Of a DNA stretch of 64,000 bases, positions 19,125 through 29,000 are shown piece after piece. Below the pieces are notes generated by a model. That model ran no database searches and was not told where the DNA came from. It saw nothing but the letters and a program-made list of their open reading frames with translations. Numbering within the stretch: position 1 is the first letter of the stretch; each line of letters starts with the position of its first letter. Position numbers and translations under genes: made by a program. The stretch comes from Hyphomicrobiales bacterium. Its GTDB lineage: Bacteria; Pseudomonadota; Alphaproteobacteria; Parvibaculales; Parvibaculaceae. The DNA lies in contig WGND01000003.1 of the NCBI GenBank assembly GCA_016124805.1, forward strand, positions 1 through 64,000. Reading direction: 5' to 3'.

Positions 19125-19672
19125 CCCGATTGACCGTTTATCCCGACGATGATGCGACGACCATTCTGTTTGAAACGCAGAATCCCGAAGCCGTGGCCAC
19201 CATGCTCGAAGAGATCAATGTGAAATTCGAGCGCTGGCTTGCCGGTTGTGATCTTGCCGACGATGCCGGGCCTGATGAGGTTCTGGCGGCCTATCGGGAG
19301 GATGTCGACCGTTTGATGCAAGAAGGCGGCTATCAGAGCGTCGATGTGGTACGGGTCAAGCCGGATCACCCTGACCGTGTCGCCATGCGCCAGAAGTTTC
19401 TCGCCGAACACACCCATGATGATGACGAGATCCGTTTCTTCGTTGAAGGGGCAGGTGCCTTTTATCTGCGAACGGGCGGACGGGTCTATCAGGTGATCTG
19501 CGAACGCAATGACATGCTGCATGTGCCTGCGGGCATCACCCATTGGTTTGATACGGGCGTGGAGCCGCATTTTTGCGCGATCCGCATTTTCACAACGCCT
19601 GATGGCTGGGTTGGTCATTTCACGGGCGATGATATTGCGACGCGCTTTCCAGCTTTTGAGCCTGCCGCGTGA
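19121..19672 (+). CDS. mtnD: Acireductone dioxygenase MtnD
   Basis: A 183-residue cupin dioxygenase that cleaves the acireductone of the methionine salvage pathway. The metal site is HTHDDDE (HxHxxxE) around residue 93, with the fourth ligand in HVPAGITHWFD. With Fe2+ the family makes the methionine keto-acid precursor; with Ni2+ it takes an off-pathway route that releases CO. Translation is coupled to mtnB by a 4-bp overlap and to mtnC by another. Confidence 0.95.
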   Translation: MTRLTVYPDDDATTILFETQNPEAVATMLEEINVKFERWLAGCDLADDAGPDEVLAAYREDVDRLMQEGGYQSVDVVRVKPDHPDRVAMRQKFLAEHTHDDDEIRFFVEGAGAFYLRTGGRVYQVICERNDMLHVPAGITHWFDTGVEPHFCAIRIFTTPDGWVGHFTGDDIATRFPAFEPAA

Positions 19673-20379
19673 GCCGACCCGTCAAAGCCATCGTGACCGA
19701 TATTGAAGGCACGACAACGCCGATTTCCTTCGTGCATGATGTGCTGTTCCCCTATGCGCGGGAACGCCTTGCCGATTTTTGCGCGACACATGCCACGAGC
19801 CGTGAGGTCGCGGATGTCTTGATGGCGGCGCGCGCGCTTGACGGACATTCGACACTCGACCTGCCCGCAACCATTGATCTGTTGAAAATTTGGATGGCAG
19901 AAGACCGCAAGGCAGGCCCCCTCAAGACATTGCAAGGCATGATCTGGCGTCAGGGTTATGTGGATGGCGTGCTCAAAGGGCAGGTCTATGCCGATGCCGC
20001 CGAGATGCTGCGGGCATGGCATGAGCGCGGACTTAGCCTCTATGTCTATTCGTCAGGTTCGATTGCCGCCCAGAAACTGATTTACGGCTATTCGGATCAG
20101 GGCGATCTGACACCACTCTTCAAGGGCTATTTTGATACGGGGACGGGCGCGAAGCTGGAAAGCGCTTCCTATCGCAAGATAGCCGAGACGACGGGCTTTG
20201 CCCCTGGGGAGATGCTCTTCCTGTCCGATCATCGCGGCGAGATTGATGCCGCGCTTGAGGCGGGCATGCAGGCGATATGCATTGACCGGTCGATGTCGCT
20301 GGAAGACACACGCAATGACGGCGCCTGTCTGACGGCCGGTTCGCTTCTGCCCGTTGATGCAATCTTGCGAGGCGACTAG
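19669..20379 (+). CDS. mtnC: Enolase-phosphatase E1 MtnC
   Basis: A 236-residue HAD-superfamily bifunctional enolase-phosphatase producing acireductone. The first HAD motif is the MtnC-specific DIEGTTTPISFVHDVLFPYA. SSGSIAAQKLIYG (motif 2) and LFLSDHRGEIDAALEAGM (motif 4) follow. It starts with GTG overlapping the mtnD stop as GTGA. It ends convergently with RND-1, overlapping by 4 bp. Confidence 0.94.
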   Translation: MSRPVKAIVTDIEGTTTPISFVHDVLFPYARERLADFCATHATSREVADVLMAARALDGHSTLDLPATIDLLKIWMAEDRKAGPLKTLQGMIWRQGYVDGVLKGQVYADAAEMLRAWHERGLSLYVYSSGSIAAQKLIYGYSDQGDLTPLFKGYFDTGTGAKLESASYRKIAETTGFAPGEMLFLSDHRGEIDAALEAGMQAICIDRSMSLEDTRNDGACLTAGSLLPVDAILRGD

Positions 20380-23300
20380 TCGCCCGTCGCCACCGCAGCT
20401 GCAGAAGTCTTGTTGCCTTTCAGGCGCTGCTTGAGCCGATCCAGATAGATGTAGAGCACCGGCGTGATGTAGAGCGTCAGCAGCTGGGAGAGGATCAGGC
20501 CGCCGACAACGGCGAGCCCGAGCGGTTGACGCTGCAGGGCGCCCTCGCCGATGGCCAGCGCGATGGGAAGTGTGCCCATCAGGGCTGCCATGGTAGTCAT
20601 CATGATGGGACGGAAGCGGATAATGGCCGCTTCCACGATGGCGTCGCCGGGGCTGAGCCCGTGCAGGCGTTCCCGCTCCAGGGCAAAGTCGATCATCATG
20701 ATCGCGTTTTTCTTCACGATGCCGATCAGCATGATCATGCCGACAAAGGCATAGAGGCTGAGCGGTATGTCGAAGATGAGAAGTGTCATCAGCGCGCCAA
20801 CCGCCGCCGATGGGAGGCCGGACAGAATGGTGAGCGGGTGAATGAAGCTTTCATAAAGAATGCCGAGCACCAGATAGACCACCAGAATGGCAAGGGCGAG
20901 GAGCAGGCCGAGGCCGCGCGTGGATTCCTGAAAGGCCTGGGCCGTGCCCTGAAACTGGGTGAGGATCGAGGCGGGCAGGCCGATCGCGTCTTCCACATCC
21001 TTCAGTCGCGTGACCGCTTCGCTCAGGGCGACATCCGGCGAGAGATTGAAGGAGAGGGTCAGCGACGGCAGGAGCCCGAGATGATTGACGACAAGGGAGG
21101 TCGCGGTGCTGCTGTGAGAGACGACGGCTGACAAGGGCACTAGTCCGCCATTTGACGAGCGGAGCTGAATGCGGTCAAGCGCACCTGAATCGCGCTGATA
21201 GGCTTTGGCGACTTCAAGAATGACCTGATACTGGTCGGCGGCTGTGTAGATTGTCGAAACCTGACGCCCGCCGAAAGCGGAGGAGAGGCCGGTCTGAATG
21301 GCTTCAGGGGTGATGCCCATCGCGGCGGCCCGGTCGCGGTCGATCTTCAGGGCGAGCGTCGGCGTGTCACGGTCCAGATCGCTGGTGACATCCTCAAAGC
21401 CGGGTGTCCGCGCGAGGGCCGCCTCCAGCCTCGATGCATAGTCATAGAGCTCGTTGATATTCAGGCTTTGCAATGTGTATTGATAATTGGCGCGCGAGAC
21501 GAGGCCGCCAATACGGATCGCCGGGGGATTGCGCAGGACGACCTTGATGCCTGGCAGCTTGTTGAGCTGCGGGTTTAAGTCCTGAATGATCTCTTCGGGC
21601 GTGTGGCTGCGCTGGGCATAATCCTTGAGGCGGATGATCAGCGTGCCGTTATTGACCGATGGACGCGATCCCGAGGGGCCGACGCGCGAGATCACGCTGG
21701 CAACATCGGGATGCGCCATGACGATGCGGGCAGCCTCTGCCTGATAGCGCGCCATATCCTCATAGGAAATGCCATTGACGGCCTGCGTGTTGCCGCGCAT
21801 TTCGCCGGTGTCGCTCGCAGGCAGAAAATCCTTGGGCGCGGCCTGAAAGAGAATGACTGTTGCGACGAGGCTAGCAAGAAAGCACATGAAAACCAGAAAA
21901 TGATGGCGCATGGCCAGATGCAGTGATTTGGCATAGCCATCCTGCAGCGCGTCAAAGGCTTGCCCGCTCCATCGCTTCAATTGGCTCAGCCTGCCTTTGT
22001 TGGCCTCACTGTCATGAAGCTGCTGGCGCGAGATCATGCGGCTTGCAAGCATCGGCGTGAGCGTGACCGACACGATGCCGGAAACAATGATGGCGATGAC
22101 GATGGTGACGGCAAATTCATGCAGGATGCGGCCGACAAGACCGCCGAGAAAGAGGATCGGTATGAAGACGGCCGCCAGCGAGACGGTCATGGAGAGGATG
22201 GTGAAGCCGATTTCCTTTGAGCCGTTCAACGCCGCTTCAAAAGGTGTTTCCCCTTCCTCGATATGCCGCATGATGTTTTCGAGCATGACGATGGCATCAT
22301 CCACGACGAACCCCACGGACAGTGTCAGTGCCATGAGGGAGAGCGTGTCGAGGCTGTAGCCGAAAAGGGCCATGCCCGCGAAAGTGCCCATGATGGTGAT
22401 GGGCAGGGCGAGTGAGGGAATGATCGTCGCGCTGAAGGAACGCAGAAATATGAAGATCACCAGCACGACCAGTATGGCGGCGATGATGAGGGTCAGTTCG
22501 ACATCATGGACCGCTGCACGGATGGTCTGGCTGCGATCAAAATTGATGGCGAGATCAAGGCCTGCCGGAATTTGCGCCTGAAAGAGTGGCAGGACTTCCT
22601 TGATGTGATCAACAACTTCGATGGTGTTGGCACCGGGCTGGCGCTGGATGGCGAGTACCACGCCGGGGACTTCATTGATCCATGCCCCATTTTTTTCCTG
22701 CTCAACGCCATTATAGACCGTGCCGACATCACCCAGACGTACAGGTGCGCCATTGCGCCAGGTAATGATCTGCCGGGCAAAGCCTTCGGCGTCAAAAACC
22801 TGCCCGTCCGCCTTGATGATGCTCGTCTCCTTGGGCCCATCCATCTGGCCGGTCGGATTGTTGACATTGATCTGGCGAATGGCGCTGGCGACCTCATCGA
22901 CCCCGATATTGCGCGCGGCAAGGGCGGAAGGATTGACCTCCACACGCACGGCATATTTGCGCGAGCCATAGACATTGACGAGGGCCACGCCACTGATCGT
23001 CGAAATGCGGCGCGCCAGTATGGTTTCGGCATAGCGTGTCACTTCCGACAGCGCCATGGTTTTGGAGGTGAGGCTCAAATAGAAAATGGAAGAGGCTGCC
23101 GGATTGACCTTGCGGATGGTGGGCGGTGTCTGCATTTCACTTGGCAGGTCGCGCTGCGCAATGGAAATGGCCGAGAGAACATCCTGTGCGGCGGCGTCAA
23201 TATTGCGGTCGAGATCAAATTCCAGCGTGATGCGCGTTGACCCTTGCGAGCTGGATGAGTTCATGGACGCGATGCCTGCGATCGCCGAGAACTGGTTTTC

Positions 23301-23501
23301 CAGCGGTGTGGCGACAGAGGAGGCCATGGTTTCAGGATCAGCACCGCTGAGGGATGCCGAGACCTGAATGGTCGGGAAGTCAACGTCGGGCAATTCGCTG
23401 ACAGGTAGCGAGATGAACCCGTAGATACCGAAAAAAACGAGCGCTGCCATGAGCAGTGTTGTCATGACGGGGCGGCGGATGAAGGGTTCGGAAAAATTCA
23501 T
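20376..23501 (-). CDS. RND multidrug efflux permease (HAE1 type), RND-1
   Basis: A 1041-residue inner-membrane proton-driven efflux pump of the AcrB/MdtB-C/MexF class. It starts MNFSEPFIRRPVMTTLLM, has large periplasmic loops, and shows the central-helix motif LTLSVGFVVDDAIVMLENI. Another RND segment, IVKKNAIMMIDFALE, lies in the second half. Its start overlaps the adaptor gene stop (ATGA), so the two are cotranscribed. No outer-membrane factor gene is adjacent, so it presumably uses a TolC encoded elsewhere. Substrates are not deducible. Confidence 0.93.
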   Translation of the reverse strand: MNFSEPFIRRPVMTTLLMAALVFFGIYGFISLPVSELPDVDFPTIQVSASLSGADPETMASSVATPLENQFSAIAGIASMNSSSSQGSTRITLEFDLDRNIDAAAQDVLSAISIAQRDLPSEMQTPPTIRKVNPAASSIFYLSLTSKTMALSEVTRYAETILARRISTISGVALVNVYGSRKYAVRVEVNPSALAARNIGVDEVASAIRQINVNNPTGQMDGPKETSIIKADGQVFDAEGFARQIITWRNGAPVRLGDVGTVYNGVEQEKNGAWINEVPGVVLAIQRQPGANTIEVVDHIKEVLPLFQAQIPAGLDLAINFDRSQTIRAAVHDVELTLIIAAILVVLVIFIFLRSFSATIIPSLALPITIMGTFAGMALFGYSLDTLSLMALTLSVGFVVDDAIVMLENIMRHIEEGETPFEAALNGSKEIGFTILSMTVSLAAVFIPILFLGGLVGRILHEFAVTIVIAIIVSGIVSVTLTPMLASRMISRQQLHDSEANKGRLSQLKRWSGQAFDALQDGYAKSLHLAMRHHFLVFMCFLASLVATVILFQAAPKDFLPASDTGEMRGNTQAVNGISYEDMARYQAEAARIVMAHPDVASVISRVGPSGSRPSVNNGTLIIRLKDYAQRSHTPEEIIQDLNPQLNKLPGIKVVLRNPPAIRIGGLVSRANYQYTLQSLNINELYDYASRLEAALARTPGFEDVTSDLDRDTPTLALKIDRDRAAAMGITPEAIQTGLSSAFGGRQVSTIYTAADQYQVILEVAKAYQRDSGALDRIQLRSSNGGLVPLSAVVSHSSTATSLVVNHLGLLPSLTLSFNLSPDVALSEAVTRLKDVEDAIGLPASILTQFQGTAQAFQESTRGLGLLLALAILVVYLVLGILYESFIHPLTILSGLPSAAVGALMTLLIFDIPLSLYAFVGMIMLIGIVKKNAIMMIDFALERERLHGLSPGDAIVEAAIIRFRPIMMTTMAALMGTLPIALAIGEGALQRQPLGLAVVGGLILSQLLTLYITPVLYIYLDRLKQRLKGNKTSAAAVATGD

Positions 23502-24667
23502 GTTGCCGGCACCGCCTGCTCTGTCGGGGTGACCCGGGCGCCGTCGCGCAGGCGCAGCTGGCCTGTGGTGACAACATGCTCACCGTCATTGACGCCCTCG
23601 ACGGCGGCAATGTCTGCGTTTTCGTAAAGCACCTTTACGGGACGCATGGTGACGGTGCTGTCCGGGCCGTCTGTGCTGACGATGAAAACATATCTTTCGT
23701 TCTCGCCGAGATTGACCGCTTCAAGCGGGACGATGGCGACTGATTTCAATTCATCAATGGTGACGGAGAGGTCGACATATTCGCCGGGGGTGAGGCGGCG
23801 ATCCCTGTTGTCATATATGGCGCGCAGCTCGATCGCGCCCGTGTCCGGATTGACCTGATTGTCGATGAACGCCACGCGCGCGGTGACCGGCTTTTCCGCA
23901 ATGGCGACCGCGCCTTCGGCCTGATGATGGGTGAGCGCCACATGGAGATAATCTGTCGCAAGGCGGGCCTTCAACCGGGCCACATATTGCTGGGCGAGCG
24001 CGAAACGGACTTTGACAGGTTCGACGCGTCGCAGGGTGACAAGGGTCTGATCATTGCTGGCGCGGATGAAATTGCCTGCATCAATGAGGACCGGTCCTGT
24101 CTTGCCGTCGATGGGCGCGCGGATTTCCGTGTAGTCGAGATCAAGTTGGGCCAGATCACGCGCCGCCTGACTGGCTGCCATGGCGGCGCCGAAAGCCTTC
24201 ATCTCGGCTTCCGCCTGATCAAGCGTGGCCTGTGACTGGAAGCCCTTGGTGTTGAGCTTGCGTTTGCGTTCGTAATCAAGCTTCGCGTTTTTATATTGTG
24301 CGCTGTCGCGGGCGAAATCGGCGGTGGCCCGCCGCAGCGCTGCTTCATAGGGGCGGGCATCAATGCGGAAAAGCAGATCGCCCTTTTTGACGGTGTCGCC
24401 CTCACGAAAGGCGATCTCGGCGATCTCGCCATCTATCCGGGCGCGAATATTGACGGTGGCGTCTGCTTCCACGGTGCCGAGCGTGGATACCGTGATGGGC
24501 TGATCTGCGTGGCGGACCTGATAGGTGGTGACGGGGACCGCGCGGTCGGACCGTTTTTCGCCGGCATTTTCAGTTGGGCTGGCAACACCCCATTGCCACC
24601 ATGCAAGGCCGGCGAAAACCAAAACAAGCCCGATGATGAACAGGTGGCGCGGCGATGCGGGGGGCAT
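23498..24667 (-). CDS. RND periplasmic adaptor (membrane fusion protein), RND-1
   Basis: A 389-residue MFP/HlyD-type adaptor. One N-terminal anchor (about 9-27, FIIGLVLVFAGLAWWQWGV) is followed by the split biotinyl-lipoyl domain (VNIRARIDGEIAEIAFREGDTVKKGDLLFRID). A helical hairpin (about 105-170) and the beta-barrel region VTARVAFIDNQVNPDTGAIELRA come next. It couples the RND-1 permease to an outer-membrane channel. It has no obvious ribosome site at the chosen ATG. The promoter region carries an inverted repeat at 24730-24744. Confidence 0.9.
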   Translation of the reverse strand: MPPASPRHLFIIGLVLVFAGLAWWQWGVASPTENAGEKRSDRAVPVTTYQVRHADQPITVSTLGTVEADATVNIRARIDGEIAEIAFREGDTVKKGDLLFRIDARPYEAALRRATADFARDSAQYKNAKLDYERKRKLNTKGFQSQATLDQAEAEMKAFGAAMAASQAARDLAQLDLDYTEIRAPIDGKTGPVLIDAGNFIRASNDQTLVTLRRVEPVKVRFALAQQYVARLKARLATDYLHVALTHHQAEGAVAIAEKPVTARVAFIDNQVNPDTGAIELRAIYDNRDRRLTPGEYVDLSVTIDELKSVAIVPLEAVNLGENERYVFIVSTDGPDSTVTMRPVKVLYENADIAAVEGVNDGEHVVTTGQLRLRDGARVTPTEQAVPAT

Positions 24668-24729
24668 GCGACTGAAAAGACCTCATAACAGCGACAGTTA
24701 TTGGCGTAACGAGCCAAGCTATTCGACTA

Positions 24730-24744
24730 TTATGTAGGACATAA
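24730..24744. promoter_or_regulatory. Inverted repeat upstream of RND-1
   Basis: TTATGT-AGG-ACATAA, perfect six-base arms, 63 bp upstream of the RND-1 adaptor start. Size and position suit a TetR/MarR-class operator, but no regulator gene adjoins. Confidence 0.4.
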
Positions 24745-24772
24745 GACAAAAGTGGCGAGTCTTGTCGCCCGT

Positions 24773-24973
24773 TTAGAAAGCGCTGCCGCTCTTCACGCCA
24801 AGCTTTTTGAAAATCATGGCGGCCGGGCAAATGCCGGTGAAGGAGGCCTGCAGGAGGTTGAGCCCGACAAAGGCTGTAAAGAGCAGCCAATAGGGACTGT
24901 GAATTTGTGACAGCACGAGGCTGATGATGATCATCACGCCTGCGAATGCCATGACGGCGCGGTCGAGTGTCAT
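24773..24973 (-). CDS. DUF2892 / YgaP-type membrane protein
   Basis: A 66-residue protein with two membrane helices (about 5-22 and 27-46) and the family segment LLFTAFVGLNLLQASFTGICPAAMIFKKLG. It corresponds to the membrane part of E. coli YgaP, where it is fused to a rhodanese domain. Here the rhodanese is separate, 4.3 kb away at 29293-29610. An excellent GGGGAGGA lies before the ATG. It is divergent from the RND-2 genes, sharing a control region with a palindrome at 25027-25042. Confidence 0.85.
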   Translation of the reverse strand: MTLDRAVMAFAGVMIIISLVLSQIHSPYWLLFTAFVGLNLLQASFTGICPAAMIFKKLGVKSGSAF

Positions 24974-25026
24974 AAGTTATCCTCCCCTTCGGGGCGCTGT
25001 GTCATTGTTGTATTGCCAACTTGTAA

Positions 25027-25042
25027 TTTAGTATTATCTAAT
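25027..25042. promoter_or_regulatory. RND-2 cassette palindrome, left copy
   Basis: TTTAGTATTATCTAAT in the divergent gap between the DUF2892 gene and RND-2. Its reverse complement matches the palindrome at 29658-29673 in 13 of 16 positions (ATTAG..AATACTAA). It probably binds the same repressor at both ends of the cassette; ArsR-type sulfur sensors often control rhodanese/DUF2892 genes (inference). Confidence 0.55.
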
Positions 25043-25084
25043 ATATCTGTCAATCTGTTGACCAAGGCAAAGCAGGAACAGGCA

Positions 25085-26062
25085 ATGTTCAGATATTCCG
25101 CCCTTTTCGGGCTCTTTCTGGCCGTCATGATGGGCGCGGCGCGCGCTGAGGCACCGCGCGTGGTAGCCGTTCAGCGGGTGGATGTGCAGGACCGCAAGGC
25201 GGTGATCGCCACGGTTGAGCCCGTGCATGAATTGCTGGCGCGTTCGCGCATCGGCGGCACGGTTGCCAGCGTGCTGGTGAAAGAGGGCGATAGCGTGCAG
25301 GCGGGTGACCGCGTGGCGCTGATTGCGGATGAAAAACTCAGCCTGCAGATGCAGGCCATTGAATCCCGGATCGAGGCCCAGAAGGCGGCGGTCGACAAGG
25401 CCCAGCTGGATTATGACCGCGCCAGGAAACTTCGCGCCTCGGGCGCCGTGTCGCAGGCACGGCTGGATGATGCCACGACGCAGCTGAACATGGCGCGCAA
25501 GACCTATCAGGCGCTTGGCTCTGATCGCGACGTGGTGATGCAGCAGGCCAAGGAGGGCGCTGTGCTGGCCCCGGGTGCCGGGCGCGTGCTCACGGTTCCG
25601 ATTGCGGCGGGCAGTGTGGTCATGTCGGGCGAGACGCTCGCGACCATTGCCGCTGACAATTACATTCTCCGTTTGCAGCTTCCCGAACGCCATGCCCGTT
25701 TTCTGAAGGCGGGCGACAAAATCCTCGTGGGTGATCGCGGCATGCAGGTTGAAACAAACGGCATGCGCGAAGGCGAGGTGGTGCTGGTCTATCCGCATAT
25801 TGATGAAGGTCGCGTGGTGGCCGATGTGCGGGTCGACGGGCTGGGCGACTATTTTGTCGGCGAGCGCACGCGCGTCTGGATTGCGACGGGTACGCGGGAC
25901 GCGCTGGTGGTGCCGCAGGCGGCTCTGCATCAGCGCTATGGCGTGACCTATGTCACGCTCAAGAACGGCGTTGAAGTGGCTGTTCAGCCCGGCAATCTGA
26001 CGGAATCCGGCATCGAGGTGCTGGCGGGCCTGCGCGAAGGCGATGAGGTTCTCGTCCCATGA
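25085..26062 (+). CDS. RND periplasmic adaptor, RND-2
   Basis: A 325-residue MFP with a cleavable-looking signal (about 1-21, ending ARAEAP). The lipoyl halves are SRIGGTVASVLVKEGDSVQAGDRVALIADEKLSLQ and EGAVLAPGAGRVLTVPIAAGSVVMSGETLATIA. The coiled hairpin contains ARKLRASGAVSQARLDDATTQLNMARKTYQAL. It is shorter than RND-1's adaptor and lacks an N-terminal anchor, so it is either periplasmic or lipid-free. The start was chosen for AGGAACAGG upstream. Its stop overlaps the permease start. Confidence 0.9.
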   Translation: MFRYSALFGLFLAVMMGAARAEAPRVVAVQRVDVQDRKAVIATVEPVHELLARSRIGGTVASVLVKEGDSVQAGDRVALIADEKLSLQMQAIESRIEAQKAAVDKAQLDYDRARKLRASGAVSQARLDDATTQLNMARKTYQALGSDRDVVMQQAKEGAVLAPGAGRVLTVPIAAGSVVMSGETLATIAADNYILRLQLPERHARFLKAGDKILVGDRGMQVETNGMREGEVVLVYPHIDEGRVVADVRVDGLGDYFVGERTRVWIATGTRDALVVPQAALHQRYGVTYVTLKNGVEVAVQPGNLTESGIEVLAGLREGDEVLVP

Positions 26063-29000
26063 AGCTCGGCGTTTCAGGTTTTCTCACCAAGACATTCATC
26101 CGTTCACCCCTGACGCCGCTGATATTGGTGGCGGCGATGGCGATGGGCATGGTGGCGCTGATTTCGCTGCCGCGCGAAGAAGAACCGCAAATCAGTGTGC
26201 CCATGGTCGACATCATGGTCTCGACCAATGGCTATAGCGCGCAGGATGCCGTCGAACTGATCACCAAGCCGCTTGAGGATATTGTCAAGGGCATCAATGG
26301 CGTGGAGCATGTTTACTCCACCACGCAGGATGATCAGGTGCTGGTGACCGCCCGCTTTCTTGTCGGGACGGATGAAGATACCGCCCTGCTGCGGGTGCAT
26401 GAGAAAATCCGTGCGCATATCACAGCCCTTCCCTATGGCATTCCCGAACCGGTCATCGTGGGCAAGGGCATCAATGATGTCGCGATTGTGGTGGTGACGC
26501 TGACGGCCAAGCCGGCCGCGGCGACGCGCTGGGATGACAATGGTCTGCAGCAGGTGGCGCGCGAACTGCAGCATGAGCTGATGAAGGTCGAGAATGTCGG
26601 GGCCACCTATATTGTTGGCGGTAGCGCCAACCAGATCCGTGTCGAACCTGATCCGGAGCGGCTTGCCCTTTATGGCGTCACGCTCAATCAACTGGTCGAC
26701 AAGCTGCGCAATGCCAATCGCAGTCTGAATGCGGGCCGTTTCACGCAGGCCAATGAAACCGCGCAAGTGGTGGCTGGTGAAACCCTGCAGGGTGTGCCGG
26801 ATATCGGCCTGCTGCTGCTGACCTCGCGCGATGGCCGTCCGGTCTATGTGAAGGATGTGGCCAATGTACGTGTCGGCGGGGCTGAAAGCCCGGCGCGCGC
26901 CTGGAATATCGTTGTTGATGACAAGGGTACGCTTGTTGCCCAGCCTGCCGTCTCCATCGGCTTTGCCAAGCGCAAGGGGGCCAATGCGGTGACGGTTGCT
27001 GAAGATCTGCGCACGCGCCTTGAAAGTGTCAAAGGGCGGTTGATCCCGGATGATGTGGCGGTGAGCGTGACGCGCGACTATGGCGAGACGGCAACGGAAA
27101 AGGCCGACGAGTTACTGTTTCATCTCGCGCTTGCGACCATTTCCATTGTGGTGCTGATCACCCTGGCGATTGGCTGGCGTGAAGGCGCGGTGGTTTTTGT
27201 GATCATTCCCACGACGATCCTGCTGACGCTTTTTGCCTCCTGGCTGATGGGTTATACGATCAATCGCGTGAGCCTCTTTGCCCTGATTTTCTCGATCGGC
27301 ATTCTCGTCGATGATGCCATTGTGGTGGTCGAGAATATTGTCCGCCACTGGCATATGCGCGGTGAGAAAAGCCTCATTGAAAGTGCAACCGAAGCCGTGG
27401 CCGAGGTGGGTAACCCCACCATCATTGCAACAATGACGATTATCGTGGCGCTGCTGCCCATGATGTTTGTGAGTGGCATGATGGGCCCCTATATGAGCCC
27501 GATCCCGGCCAATGCCTCGATGGCGATGATTTTTTCCTTTTTTGTCGCGGTCATCATCACGCCGTGGCTTCTGCTCAAGATTGCCGGTGGTCGTTTTGAA
27601 AAGGGGCACGGGGGCAGCGCCGGTCATGGCCATGAATTTGGCGTGATGGAGCGGCTCTATCTGCGCATTGCGCGGCCGCTGCTGACCGGCCGCCGCAATG
27701 CCAAACGCTTTCTCATTATTGTCGGTGTTGCAACGGTTGCCGTGTGTCTGCTCTTCGTGACCAAGAGCGTGACAGTGAAACTGCTGCCCTTCGACAATAA
27801 ATCCGAATTGCAGGTGGTGGTCGATCTGCCGGAAGGCTCGACACGTGAAGCCACCGAGCGCTTTTTGATGGCGGCCTCAGAACGGCTGAAGGATTTGCCG
27901 GAGCTTGTGTCCATTCAGGCCTATGCGGGTACTGCGGCACCTTTCAATTTCAACGGGCTGGTGCGGCATTATTATCTGCGGGACAGGCCCGAGCAGGGTG
28001 ACCTTCAAATCAATCTGACGCAAAAGGGTGAGCGATCCCGCGAGAGCCATGACATTGCGCTGGATGTGCGCGCGCGTCTGGCCGATATGCCGAAGGCGGA
28101 AGGGACCTATGTGCGCGTGGTGGAAGTGCCGCCCGGCCCGCCGGTCATGGCGACGCTGCTTGCCGAAATCTACGGCCCCGACGAGGCCGCACGGCGCGAT
28201 GTGGCGCGCAAGGTGGAGGCGGCTTTCCGGCAGGTTGATTTTGTGACGGATGTGGACACCACCTTTCACAAGCCGGGACCCCGTCTGCGTTTTCTGATTG
28301 ATCAGGAAAGTCTCGAATATCACGGTGTGGAGGAGCAGGCTGTCTATGACACGATTGCGTCCATCGTGGGCGGCGTTGATATCGGCTTTTCGCAGAAGGG
28401 CAATGGCGCCAAGCCCTATGAAATTGTGCTGAAGCTGCCGCGTCGCGACATGTCGATGAGCGAGAAAATATTGAGCACACCGCTGCCGGCCGGCGGCACG
28501 GCGCGCGAAGGCCGCAATGTCGAACTGGGTGATGTGGTGAGCCTGCGTGAGGAGCCGGGTTCCTATCCGCTTTACCGGCATAATGGGCGCGCCGCCGAAA
28601 TGGTGATGGCCGATGTGGCGGGCAGCTATGAGTCACCCGTCTATGGCATGATGGCGGTGGGCGACAAGCTTGATGCCATGACATGGGCGGCAGGTGAAAA
28701 ACCGGAAGTGCTGCCGCATGGGCAGCCGCTGGATGAGACGAAGAACTCGCTTCTCTGGGATGGCGAGTGGGAGGTGACCTACATCACCTTCCGCGACATG
28801 GGCGCGGCCTTTGCCGTTGCCATTCTCGGCATCTATCTGCTGGTGGTGGCACAGTTCGGCTCGTTCCGTCTGCCGCTTGTCATTCTTATCCCTGTGCCTT
28901 TGACATTGATCGGCATCATTCCCGGGCACTGGCTTTTCGGGGCGGCCTTTTCGGCAACTTCGATGATCGGCTTCATCGCGCTGGCGGGCATTATCGTGCG

